From the NCBI RefSeq assembly GCF_900169785.1, contig NZ_FWER01000013.1:1-64000 (forward strand): a stretch of DNA of 64,000 bases. The letters run 5' to 3'. Source of the DNA: Rhizobium sullae (GTDB lineage: Bacteria; Pseudomonadota; Alphaproteobacteria; Rhizobiales; Rhizobiaceae). The notes under the pieces were generated by a model that worked only from the letters and a program-made list of their open reading frames with translations, did not search any database and was not told the DNA's origin. The position numbers and the translations under genes are program-made. Of this stretch, positions 28,250 through 36,342 are shown one piece after another (position 1 is the stretch's first letter; each line of letters starts with the position of its first letter).

Positions 28250-29281
28250 ATGCAGACGCGTTTTGCCCGGCTTTACGGACCACGGGACCTGAGGGTCGAG
28301 GCAGGCTCGGTGCCGGAACCCGGGGAAGGCGAAGTGCTCTTGCGCATGGCGGTTGCGGGGATCTGCGGCTCCGACCTGCACTACTACCAGGATGGCGGCT
28401 TTGGGCCGGTGCGTGTGCGCGAGCCGATCATTCCCGGCCACGAAGCATCCGGCTTCGTCGAGAAGGCGGGCGCTGGCGTGGCCTTGCCTCCTGGCACCCT
28501 CGTCGCCGTCAATCCGAGCCAGCCGTGCGGATCGTGCGAATATTGCGAGTGCGGGCAGCCGATCCACTGCCTCAACATGCGTTTCATGGGCAGCGCCATG
28601 CGGCTCCCGCATGAGCAAGGCATGTTTCGCCAGTGGCTGGTCGTATCGGCAGTGCAATGCGTTGCCGTTTCCGGGGAGGTCAGTGCCGCCGAAGCAGCCT
28701 GTGCCGAACCGCTCGCCGTCTGCCTGCATGCGGCTTCACGCGCGGGCGATATCGCCGGAAAGAAGGTGCTGGTCACCGGCGCCGGGCCGATCGGATGCCT
28801 CGTCGTTGCCGCCGCAAGACATCATGGGGCTGCGGAAATCGTCGTCACCGACCTCGCTGATGCAGCACTGCAGCGCGCAGGCGCCATGGGTACCGGCAAG
28901 ACGATCAATGCGAAAGATCAGGACGCGCTGGCGGCATACGAAGCCGGCAAGGGCTATTTCGACCTCGCTTTCGAGTGTTCCGCCGCAGCACCCGCAATCC
29001 GCTTTGCCATCGCGTCGGTCAAGCCGCGCGGCGCCATCGTGCAGGTGGGCGTGACCGGGGACATCGCCATTCCGTTGAACGCTCTTGTCGGCAAGGAGCT
29101 GCATATTCACGGTTCGCAGCGCTTTCATCCGGAATTCGCGGATGCCGTGGCATTGATCGCCGGCCGGCAGATCGACGTTCGCCCGATCATCAGCCACAGC
29201 TTTCCGCTCGATCGTGCCCTTGAGGCTTTCGAGCAGGCCGGTGACCGCTCGGCTGCGTGCAAGGTGCAGCTGGTTTTCTAG
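28250..29281 (+). CDS. Zinc-dependent dehydrogenase, L-idonate 5-dehydrogenase-like
   Basis: A 343-aa medium-chain dehydrogenase/reductase with catalytic-zinc residues Cys in ICGSDLHYYQDGG and His-Glu in IIPGHEASGFV, a four-Cys structural zinc lobe (CGSCEYCECGQPIHC), and the Rossmann motif VTGAGPIGCLVVAAA. ICGSDLHYYQ and the overall layout fit L-idonate 5-dehydrogenase (idnD) relatives that oxidise L-idonate to 5-keto-gluconate with NAD(P). GGAGGT precedes the ATG at 28250; a frame extending left overlaps dctM in another phase. As last gene of the TRAP operon it probably acts on the imported acid. The sorbitol-dehydrogenase branch is an alternative. Confidence 0.85.
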   Translation: MQTRFARLYGPRDLRVEAGSVPEPGEGEVLLRMAVAGICGSDLHYYQDGGFGPVRVREPIIPGHEASGFVEKAGAGVALPPGTLVAVNPSQPCGSCEYCECGQPIHCLNMRFMGSAMRLPHEQGMFRQWLVVSAVQCVAVSGEVSAAEAACAEPLAVCLHAASRAGDIAGKKVLVTGAGPIGCLVVAAARHHGAAEIVVTDLADAALQRAGAMGTGKTINAKDQDALAAYEAGKGYFDLAFECSAAAPAIRFAIASVKPRGAIVQVGVTGDIAIPLNALVGKELHIHGSQRFHPEFADAVALIAGRQIDVRPIISHSFPLDRALEAFEQAGDRSAACKVQLVF

Positions 29282-29460
29282 GGAGCAAAAACGAGATCGC
29301 CAATTTCCTTGCACGCGATGACGCGCAAGGTAGTTGACCACGAAGGAGTTGCCCTCGATGACTTTGAAGGATTTGTTGTTGTCCTTGAAGGTTGGCACGT
29401 CGCAAATGCGAGCCCTGATTTTTAGGGAGAGCCAGAAACTCGAACTTAACCTATATAAAT

Positions 29461-29470
29461 AATAGCTATT
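29461..29470. promoter_or_regulatory. AT-rich palindrome upstream of the Rrf2 gene
   Basis: AATAGCTATT is a perfect 10-bp palindrome inside an AT-rich patch (TATATAAAT to TTTACTG), 77 bp before the Rrf2 start, a plausible promoter/operator. The rest of the 29282-29547 gap shows a minus-strand stretch near 29320-29400 reading PTFKDNNKSFKVIEGNSF, which may be a remnant of an unidentified gene. Confidence 0.3.
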
Positions 29471-29547
29471 TACTGTGCGCTCACGTTTTCGACGCTATCT
29501 GTATGGATAGAAGAAGGCACTGCGCGGGTTCTGCGGGGCGATCGAAC

Positions 29548-30015
29548 ATGCTGACCAAAAAGGGAAAATATGGATTGAAGGCACTGGTTGATCTGGCGCG
29601 TCTTGCGCCGGGCGAAACCGCCTTCATCAACGATGTCGCCGCGCGCAACAATATCCCGAAAAAGTTTCTCGATACGATCCTTCTGGAACTCCGCAATGTC
29701 GGTATCCTGCGCTCCAAGAAGGGGCCGGGCGGCGGCTATTCGCTGTCACGGCCGGCGTCGGAAATCCGCATCGGTCACGTCATCCGCACGCTCGACGGCC
29801 CGCTGGCCCCCATTCGCTGCGCAAGCCGCACAGCTTATGAAGCCTGCGATGACTGTTCTAACCCGGAAACCTGTCATGTGCGCCGCTCGATGACCGAGGT
29901 GCGAGACGCGATCGCCGATATCCTCGACAACATGACGCTCGATCAATTCGTCGCGAAGGGCGACAACCTTGGCGATGGAGTCGATGAAACGTCGCCGGTT
30001 TCCGCCGCGGGCTGA
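29548..30015 (+). CDS. Rrf2 family transcriptional regulator with Cys cluster
   Basis: A 155-aa regulator with the Rrf2 winged helix (LTKKGKYGLKALVDLARLAP, NNIPKKFLDTILLELRNVGI and KGPGGGYSLSRPASEI). Four cysteines at about 91, 100, 103 and 109 (RCASRTAYEACDDCSNPETC) could bind an Fe-S cluster or sense sulfur compounds, as in IscR, RirA or CymR relatives. The ATG at 29548 starts the family sequence; the frame to 29503 adds a Cys/Arg-rich tract with no support. It ends 4 bp from the convergent SfnB-like gene, whose expression it may control (inference). Confidence 0.9.
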   Translation: MLTKKGKYGLKALVDLARLAPGETAFINDVAARNNIPKKFLDTILLELRNVGILRSKKGPGGGYSLSRPASEIRIGHVIRTLDGPLAPIRCASRTAYEACDDCSNPETCHVRRSMTEVRDAIADILDNMTLDQFVAKGDNLGDGVDETSPVSAAG

Positions 30016-30019
30016 TGCT

Positions 30020-31096
30020 CTACCGATCCTTTCGCAAATGATGGGCGGCGCGCTGATGAAGAACATCGGCGGATGTTCCCAGCGCGCGGATGCGGGCGTT
30101 TCGCCAATGCCGGTCGAGATTGAGGCCGACGCTTGCAGCGTTTTTTCCTGCCAGTTCGAAAGCCAGGGTCGAGGCATTTATCGCCAGTTCGCTTGCGGCA
30201 GCACGCGCGGCGGTGGCGGAGAAATAGGCATCTTCGACCGCCCGGCCGCCAATATTGATCTGCGCGATGTCGAGCTTCCGGCCGGCCCTTTCCAAAAGCG
30301 CCGCAACCGTCTCCATGGCGATCGCAAGCTTGCCGATGTCGCTTGCCTGTGCCGCGCCGGCATCCGCGGAAAGAACCGCGCGCGCGATCCCAAGATCGAC
30401 GGCCGCATGCTGCAATTCGCCGATCGCCGACGGCGCAGTCGCGGCAGGCGCGACCGCGTCCGCGTTGACATGCACGTCGCTGGCCACGATGGCGGCTGTG
30501 CCGTTGGTGCGCTGCCCAAGGCCGTCCCAATCATCGACAAACTGAAGGCCTTCGCTGTCGCAGGGGAGGTAAAGCGTGCTCTGATCATCTCCGACCGCAA
30601 TCCAATCGGCGAAGAGCACCGCGGGCGAAGACGTGCTGCGACCATTTAGTCGATACCCGAGACCGCGGGAACTGACTGCGGCAGTATCGGGGAATACGGT
30701 TGCGGCAAAGCGATCGCCGGCGAGCACCCGCGCAAAGAGGGCGCGCTGCAACTCCTCGCCGGCCTGCTGCCGCAATCCATCGAGCACCGTAAAATGAACT
30801 TCGAGAAATTCGCCGATCGAGGGATCGCCTTCAGCGATAATCGCAACGATTTCGGCGAGCAGCGAATTGGTGACGTCCAGCCCTTCATATTCGGGTGGGA
30901 CCGTGATCGCGCCAAGGCCGGATTGTGAAAGCGCGTCGATTTCTTGATAGGGCAGTATGCGATTGATGTCGCGCTCGCTCGACTGCCGCTGGAACACGGC
31001 GGCAAGGCTGCGCGCCGTATTGATTGCCTCTTCCTCGCTTCCGATGCGCTGTGCGACCGGCCGCGTTCGGTCGTGAAATTGCGATACGGTTCCCAT
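30020..31096 (-). CDS. SfnB-type acyl-CoA dehydrogenase-like oxidoreductase
   Basis: A 358-aa flavoprotein of the acyl-CoA dehydrogenase fold, resembling the SfnB sulfur-acquisition group related to DszC/FMNH2 monooxygenases. Seen are SSERDINRILPYQEIDALSQ, GLGAITVPPEYEGLDV, AEIVAIIAEGDPSIGEFLEV, and a C-terminal helical bundle with the NARIRALGTSADVLHQRAAH pattern near the end. It lacks the usual acyl-CoA catalytic Glu context. The start at 31096 (MGTVSQFHDRTRP) is preferred over 31138. The role in using organic sulfur compounds is family-level inference. It is convergent with the Rrf2 gene. Confidence 0.82.
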   Translation of the reverse strand: MGTVSQFHDRTRPVAQRIGSEEEAINTARSLAAVFQRQSSERDINRILPYQEIDALSQSGLGAITVPPEYEGLDVTNSLLAEIVAIIAEGDPSIGEFLEVHFTVLDGLRQQAGEELQRALFARVLAGDRFAATVFPDTAAVSSRGLGYRLNGRSTSSPAVLFADWIAVGDDQSTLYLPCDSEGLQFVDDWDGLGQRTNGTAAIVASDVHVNADAVAPAATAPSAIGELQHAAVDLGIARAVLSADAGAAQASDIGKLAIAMETVAALLERAGRKLDIAQINIGGRAVEDAYFSATAARAAASELAINASTLAFELAGKNAASVGLNLDRHWRNARIRALGTSADVLHQRAAHHLRKDR

Positions 31097-31282
31097 CTGT
31101 CGTACTCTTGTTCGAAGATGATAGAAGTGATGGATCAAAACCGGGATGATAAGGTCGGTTTTTCTACAAAATCAGTATGGTTTGAATTTTCTTGCCAGCT
31201 TGATAAAGATGGCGATGCCTGACTATCCCACAAACCCGGCAATTCTCAACGGCGCGACTTTCAGTCAGGCGCAGGATTGATT

Positions 31283-32059
31283 ATGGCTCATCCGTTTGCA
31301 GCCGACCAAGAGGTTCCCATGATGCTATCGCCTGCCCGGCAACGCCTTGAGCTCGATCCCCGCGACAGGCCGATCTATGCCATAGGCGACATCCACGGGC
31401 GTCATGACCTGCTGCAGATGGCCGAACATACGATCGTGAAGGATGCAGCACGCCTGCCAGGGCGCAAGCTCATCATCATGCTTGGTGACTATATCGACCG
31501 TGGCCCGTCGTCAGCGCAGGTGATCTCGCATCTGATGGGGTCGCCGCCGGAGAATTTCGACCGCATTTGCCTGACCGGCAACCACGAAATCATGATGCTC
31601 GACTATATCGACGGGAAGATTTCGTTTTCCGAATGGATACGCATGGGCGCCGATTCGCTGCTGCGCTCCTACGGTCTCGATGCAGAGCATCTGCCGCTGA
31701 TCTTCCCGACGGCGGCCAAACTTGACGGCTTCATTCGCCAATCGCTGCCGCGCCAGCACATCGATTTCATGCGGACGCTGCCAATCCTTGTCGACACGCC
31801 GGATGTTCTGTTCGTCCACGCCGGGATCGATCCAAGTTCTACGATCGAGAGGCAGAGCGACGAGGATCTCGTCTTTATCCGCGAGCGGTTCCTCGACAGC
31901 GGCATCCCGCTGCCGAAGCTTATCGTTCACGGCCATACGCCATGCAACGAGCCGGAGGTCCAGCCGAGGCGGCTTAATCTCGACACGCGGGCCTTCAAGA
32001 GCGGGCGGCTGAGCGTCGCTCGCCTGTGGCGAGGCCAAGTTCACCTCTTCTCCACATGA
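31283..32059 (+). CDS. PPP-family metallophosphatase (PssZ-like)
   Basis: A cytoplasmic Ser/Thr-type protein phosphatase of about 258 aa with all PPP metal-binding motifs: GDIHGRHD, GDYIDRGPSS and GNHE, plus a downstream VHAGID and VHGHTP. The family name PssZ is used in R. leguminosarum for a PPP phosphatase needed for exopolysaccharide synthesis. Here the gene lies against the exo cluster, its stop directly abutting that of exoP. Starts at 31283 (AGGA six bases upstream) and 31319 (AGAGG five bases upstream) are both possible. Acting on ExoP or another exo regulator is inference. Confidence 0.9.
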   Translation: MAHPFAADQEVPMMLSPARQRLELDPRDRPIYAIGDIHGRHDLLQMAEHTIVKDAARLPGRKLIIMLGDYIDRGPSSAQVISHLMGSPPENFDRICLTGNHEIMMLDYIDGKISFSEWIRMGADSLLRSYGLDAEHLPLIFPTAAKLDGFIRQSLPRQHIDFMRTLPILVDTPDVLFVHAGIDPSSTIERQSDEDLVFIRERFLDSGIPLPKLIVHGHTPCNEPEVQPRRLNLDTRAFKSGRLSVARLWRGQVHLFST

Positions 32060-34408
32060 TCAGGCCTCGGCCGACTGCCGCTTTGCCGGAATCTCGTCCG
32101 TGTAGTAGCTGACATATTTGTGGTGGTAGCGTTCCGTCCCGCCGAAATTGCTGAACTTGCCGAGTTCCGACATATCCGTTTTGTTGAGGATGACGCCGAG
32201 AATCTTCTGCTTTATCTGTGGTTCGGCATTCACGATGTCGCGGACCATGTTGGTCGGCGTCTGGCCCCATTCCGTCACAAACAGGAAGCCGTCCACCTGT
32301 GGGGCGAAGGCCTTCGCGTCGATGACCGGGCCGAGCGGTGCAAGGTCGACGACGATGTAGTCGAACATCTTGCGGGCATTTTCCATCAGGTTGAACATGC
32401 CCTGCGAGGAAAGAAGCTCGCTGGTGTGCATCAGGTTGTCGTTCGAAACGACCGGCAGGATCGCGAGCTTGGTGCGGCTGTCGACCCTGACGGCACTTGC
32501 CCACGGCACTTCGCCAAGTACCGCCTCGACGAGACCCTGCTGCGGCGGGGTCTTCAACATGCGCGTCAGGCCCGGGTTGCGAAGGTCGGCGTCGATCAGC
32601 AGCGTGCGCTTGCCGCTTGAGGCGAGCAGCGCTGCGAAGTTTGCGGCGGTCGTCGACTTGCCTTCGCCGGGAAGGGCGGAGACGACGCCGATGACGCGGT
32701 CGCTCTTGCCCTGGAACATGACGTCGCTTGCAAGCTTGGCGTTGCGAAGCGTTTCGGCAAAGACCGAGCGCGGCGCTTCGAGGACAATGCGCATGATGCG
32801 CTCGAAGCTTGCGCCGTCATCCGGCGCTTCCGCGGTCTGTGGTAGCGGGGTCTTGCGCGGCTGGAAGACCTTGCGTTCCTTCGGCAATTTGCCGACCAGC
32901 GGCAGATAGCCGAGGAACTTCAGACCCAGGATAGAGCGAACGTCGCCCTCGACGCGGAAGAAGCGTTCGCGGAATTCCTGGAATGCCGTCAGCGCGCCGC
33001 CCGCCATCAGGCCGAGGACGATCGCCAGACCGAGCGTCATCGTCTTCTTGGGGCTCGACGGCGCCGTGGGGATACCGGCTTCGGAAATCACGCGCGCCTT
33101 GGCGATCGGGAAGGATTGCTGCTGCGCAGCCTCCTCGTAACGGCCGAGATAGGCTTCATAGAGCGTCTTCAGCGCGGTCGCCCGCTGTTCGAGATCGTTG
33201 AGCTTGACGATCGACTTGTCGGACTCAGAGTTCTTTCCGGTCAGGTGCCGGATATTTTCCCGCAGCGACTCCTCGCGAGATTTGGCGACCTCGAACTCGT
33301 TGCGGTAGCTGGAGGTAAGCTGCTGGAGCTCTTGGAATATCTGACGCGTCAGGTCTTCCTTTTCCGTGCGGAGCTGCACCGCCTGCGGGTGATCGGCACC
33401 GAAATTGGTGGCGATTTCCTGCTCGCGGCGGGTGACCCCGATGTAACGTGTACGGAGGTCTTGGATCACCGAATTGTCGGTCTGGCCGGAGGAAATCGCG
33501 GCGTTGTTGACCGCACCTTCCGGACCTTGGTCGACAATCGATTTGAACTGATTGTAACGGGCCGAGGCGCTGGCCGCGTCAGCCTGCGCGACGATGAGTT
33601 GCTTGTTGAGGTCGGCAAGCTGCTGCTCGGACATCAGTTCGCCATTCGCCGACGTCAGGCCGTTTTCCGTCTTGAATTTTGCGACTTCGAGTGCCGCCTG
33701 TTGCGAGCGGTCGCGGAGATCGGCAAGACGTTCCTGCAGCCAGACGGAGGCGCGTTCGGTTGCGTCGAAATTCGCGTTGAGCTGGTCGTTCAGATAGGCG
33801 TCGGCATAGGCCTTTGTGACCCTTGCCGCCAGCATCTGGTCGGTCGAGCGGAAGGAGACGGCGATCACAGAACTGCGGGAAACGCGTTCCACAGCCAGCG
33901 CCTGCTGCAGCATGGCCGCGGCCTTCTGCCGGCGGCCGTTACGTGCATCCCCCTCGGTGACAGGCGGGCCGCCCGGTGTCAGGGCGCTCGCAACGAGCTT
34001 CACGCCGGACTTCACGAGCTCGGCCGGCGACATGCCGGGGTTCAGGATGGTGTCGTTCTCCGAGAGGTTCTGGGCGTCAACGACGCTCAGTGCCAACTCG
34101 TTCGACTTCAGGATCTCGACGGCGCTCGCGATCTGCATATCCACCTGCTGGGCGCTGGCGGCAGGCGCCTCATCCTCGGCGTATTTGGTCATGCTGTCAT
34201 CGAGCAGGATCTGCGTCATCGACGTGTAGACGGATGTCGCAAGGATCAGATAGATGGCAGCAAGCGCCACGAACGCGACGACGCAAAGCGCGATCGAACC
34301 AGCGCGGCGAAACAGGATCGCAATCAGCCGATCGATATCGATGAAGCTGTCGGAATCGTCGGACGCTTTCGGTACGGTGCTGTGCAGGGTCAGGTTTCGT
34401 TGGTTCAT
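32060..34408 (-). CDS. exoP: Polysaccharide co-polymerase and BY-kinase ExoP
   Basis: A 782-aa inner-membrane Wzc-type protein controlling succinoglycan chain length and export. It has a Wzz domain with TM1 at about 38-60, a long periplasmic coiled-coil region, a Pro-containing second TM (SSPKKTMTLGLAIVLGLMAG), and a cytoplasmic tyrosine kinase domain with Walker A SALPGEGKST at about 577-586, Walker A' TLLIDADLRNPG and Walker B DYIVVDLAPLG. A C-terminal tyrosine cluster (YHHKYVSYY, about 761-769) is the autophosphorylation tail. AAAGGATG precedes the ATG at 34408; the frame to 34543 overlaps exoO and is rejected. It is the last gene of the operon, 4 bp after exoO. Confidence 0.96.
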   Translation of the reverse strand: MNQRNLTLHSTVPKASDDSDSFIDIDRLIAILFRRAGSIALCVVAFVALAAIYLILATSVYTSMTQILLDDSMTKYAEDEAPAASAQQVDMQIASAVEILKSNELALSVVDAQNLSENDTILNPGMSPAELVKSGVKLVASALTPGGPPVTEGDARNGRRQKAAAMLQQALAVERVSRSSVIAVSFRSTDQMLAARVTKAYADAYLNDQLNANFDATERASVWLQERLADLRDRSQQAALEVAKFKTENGLTSANGELMSEQQLADLNKQLIVAQADAASASARYNQFKSIVDQGPEGAVNNAAISSGQTDNSVIQDLRTRYIGVTRREQEIATNFGADHPQAVQLRTEKEDLTRQIFQELQQLTSSYRNEFEVAKSREESLRENIRHLTGKNSESDKSIVKLNDLEQRATALKTLYEAYLGRYEEAAQQQSFPIAKARVISEAGIPTAPSSPKKTMTLGLAIVLGLMAGGALTAFQEFRERFFRVEGDVRSILGLKFLGYLPLVGKLPKERKVFQPRKTPLPQTAEAPDDGASFERIMRIVLEAPRSVFAETLRNAKLASDVMFQGKSDRVIGVVSALPGEGKSTTAANFAALLASSGKRTLLIDADLRNPGLTRMLKTPPQQGLVEAVLGEVPWASAVRVDSRTKLAILPVVSNDNLMHTSELLSSQGMFNLMENARKMFDYIVVDLAPLGPVIDAKAFAPQVDGFLFVTEWGQTPTNMVRDIVNAEPQIKQKILGVILNKTDMSELGKFSNFGGTERYHHKYVSYYTDEIPAKRQSAEA

Positions 34409-34412
34409 GAGG

Positions 34413-35420
34413 TCATCCTTTGGGCGTGCGCGGTGCGCCACCGAATGTTGGAATGTCTGTCTTGAGGCCAGCGAGATTGCGGAATGCCGCGGCCAATCTG
34501 TTGAGGCGGACAGCGATCGGCATCTTGAGGTGGCGGAGGGCAATAGGATCGCTCCATGCCGCCTTGATCATGCCGGAGATCGATCTGTTCTTGACGCTTT
34601 CGACGAGGAGAAGGAACGATCTCGCCTGCCGCAGGCTGCGTGCCCGGAATTTCTGCGCAGCCATAGCCTTCACATCGAGCGTGTGCTTGCCGAGGAAGAC
34701 CCTGTCTCCTTCCATCATCGCCTCGATATGCCGGAGCTCCAGCATGCGGGAGATGGAACCCTCGCGGATATTGTAGTCATAGCCGGCAACCGGCTCGACC
34801 ACGCAGCGCGCGCCAAGCGCCAGCGCGGAGGCGAGGAATACATAATCCTCGCCGATCCGCAGATTCTCGTCGAAGCGCAGTGCATGGCGCTCGATGAAAG
34901 CGCGTTCGAAAACGGGCTTGAGATAACCGAAATTATGCGTCGTCTGGAAAAGCGCATTGGAGCGAATAAAAACGGGCAGCGTCAGTTCCGGCATGGCTGC
35001 GAGCATGCTCTCGGAGAACATCGTTTCCGGCGGCGTACCATCGGCGCGGATCACCCGCAGATTGTCGACTGCGATCTGCGCGCCGGCTTTCTCGGCGCGG
35101 GCAATCAGCCTGGCCAGCCGCCCCGGTTCGATCGCATCGTCGGAATCGAGCACGGCAAGCCACCGGCCCGTTGCTGCGGCCATGGCTGCGTTGCGTGCTG
35201 CGGCAGGTCCGCCGTTCTTTTCGAGGGCGAGCAGGCGGACATTCCTTTCCGCATAGCCTTGCGCCACTTCGCGCGTGTCATCGCTCGAGCAATCGTCGGC
35301 AACGATGACCTCGACGGTCACGCCTGTCTGCGCCAGCGCGCTTTCGATCGCCTTCGAAAGCGTTTCCGCTGCATTGTAAGCAGCCATAATGAAGCTGATG
35401 TCTGGCAGCTCTTTCGTCAT
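34413..35420 (-). CDS. exoO: Glycosyltransferase ExoO (family 2)
   Basis: A 335-aa GT-A transferase adding a later glucose of the succinoglycan octasaccharide on the inner face of the membrane. Family 2 signatures are ISFIMAAYNAAETLSKAIES, VIVADDCSSDDT, GPAAARNAAM and the metal-binding LDSDDA. GEDYVFL forms the acceptor/catalytic region. The ATG at 35420 overlaps the exoM stop (ATGA), so the two are translationally coupled; the frame to 35564 is a shadow within exoM. Identity as exoO rests on order (between exoM and exoP) and overall similarity. exoN, which usually lies between exoO and exoP, is absent. Confidence 0.92.
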   Translation of the reverse strand: MTKELPDISFIMAAYNAAETLSKAIESALAQTGVTVEVIVADDCSSDDTREVAQGYAERNVRLLALEKNGGPAAARNAAMAAATGRWLAVLDSDDAIEPGRLARLIARAEKAGAQIAVDNLRVIRADGTPPETMFSESMLAAMPELTLPVFIRSNALFQTTHNFGYLKPVFERAFIERHALRFDENLRIGEDYVFLASALALGARCVVEPVAGYDYNIREGSISRMLELRHIEAMMEGDRVFLGKHTLDVKAMAAQKFRARSLRQARSFLLLVESVKNRSISGMIKAAWSDPIALRHLKMPIAVRLNRLAAAFRNLAGLKTDIPTFGGAPRTPKG

Positions 35421-36328
35421 GCAGTCCCCTCTGCTGCGCCATATTGGCGGATCTCGCGCACGCCGAGCAGGCCGCTGACGACGCCGAGATGCATCACGCC
35501 GCGAAGTGCGTAACGATAGCGCGGAACGGGAGCCAGGATGCAGATGAGCGCCACGCCCAGGCAATAGCCGGCCTTTGCCGTGGCAAACCCGATCTGTCTC
35601 AGGCGGTCAAGTCCCCGATGCTTTTCCTGCAGCAGGCGCCCATGCGTCTGGCCGAAGCGGAAGCGGCGTTTCGCGAGCCAGGAAAGCTCCGCCCGTTTTT
35701 CCGGTACCGCCTCATAGACATGCGCTTCGGGGGCGTAGGCGATGCGTCCTCCGTCCCGGTGCATATGGCTGAAGAATTCGGTGTCTTCGCCGCCCGTCTT
35801 TCCAAGCGCCAGATTGAAGCGGCGGCCCTTCACATGTTCGGAGCCGAGGCGGAGCAGCACATTGCAGGTGTAGCCCGTGCGGATTTCGCCGCCAACCCAG
35901 ACCGGCAGGGTCGAATGAAAATCGCCGTCTCGCATCCAGGCAGGAGCGGTTGACGAGTAGACGCTCCGGACCGGGCCGAGGATCGCATCGGCGCCGGTCT
36001 TTTCCGCCCCATTCAGCAGCTCCACCAGCCAGCTTTCCGAGGCATCCTCATCGTCGTCGATGAAAGCCAGAAAATCGCCAGTGGCGTTTTCGAGGCAGGC
36101 GTTGCGGGCAATCGAGATGTTTGATGCCGGGCAGTGCACATAGGCGATCTCGTGCGGGATCGTCGAGCGGAGCGCTTCGACGCGTCCTTGTGCGCTCGGC
36201 GTCACATCATTGTCGGCAACGATGATGCGCAGGCTGACATTCTCGGGAATCGCAAGCACGCCAAGCGAAAGCAGCGCCTCGTCCAACGAGGCGCGGCGAT
36301 AGGTGCAAACGCCGATATCGATCTGCAT
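35417..36328 (-). CDS. exoM: Glycosyltransferase ExoM (family 2)
   Basis: A 303-aa glucosyltransferase for the succinoglycan repeat unit. It starts MQIDIGVCTYRRASLDEALL, very like S. meliloti ExoM, with RIIVADND, NISIARNACLENATGDFLAF, the metal-binding IDDDEDAS and GGEDTEFFSHMHRDGG. A hydrophobic C-terminal segment (GYCLGVALICILAPVP) suggests membrane association. The ATG at 36328 has AAGGA eight bases upstream and matches the known N-terminus; 36343 overlaps the ExoA stop and lacks a ribosome site. Its stop overlaps the exoO start. Confidence 0.94.
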   Translation of the reverse strand: MQIDIGVCTYRRASLDEALLSLGVLAIPENVSLRIIVADNDVTPSAQGRVEALRSTIPHEIAYVHCPASNISIARNACLENATGDFLAFIDDDEDASESWLVELLNGAEKTGADAILGPVRSVYSSTAPAWMRDGDFHSTLPVWVGGEIRTGYTCNVLLRLGSEHVKGRRFNLALGKTGGEDTEFFSHMHRDGGRIAYAPEAHVYEAVPEKRAELSWLAKRRFRFGQTHGRLLQEKHRGLDRLRQIGFATAKAGYCLGVALICILAPVPRYRYALRGVMHLGVVSGLLGVREIRQYGAAEGTA

Positions 36329-36342
36329 GCGTTGGTCCTTCA

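Noticed and set aside
33116..34465. 449-codon plus-strand frame opposite exoP
   Set aside because: ExoP is unmistakable on the other strand, and the frame has no motifs or ribosome site.
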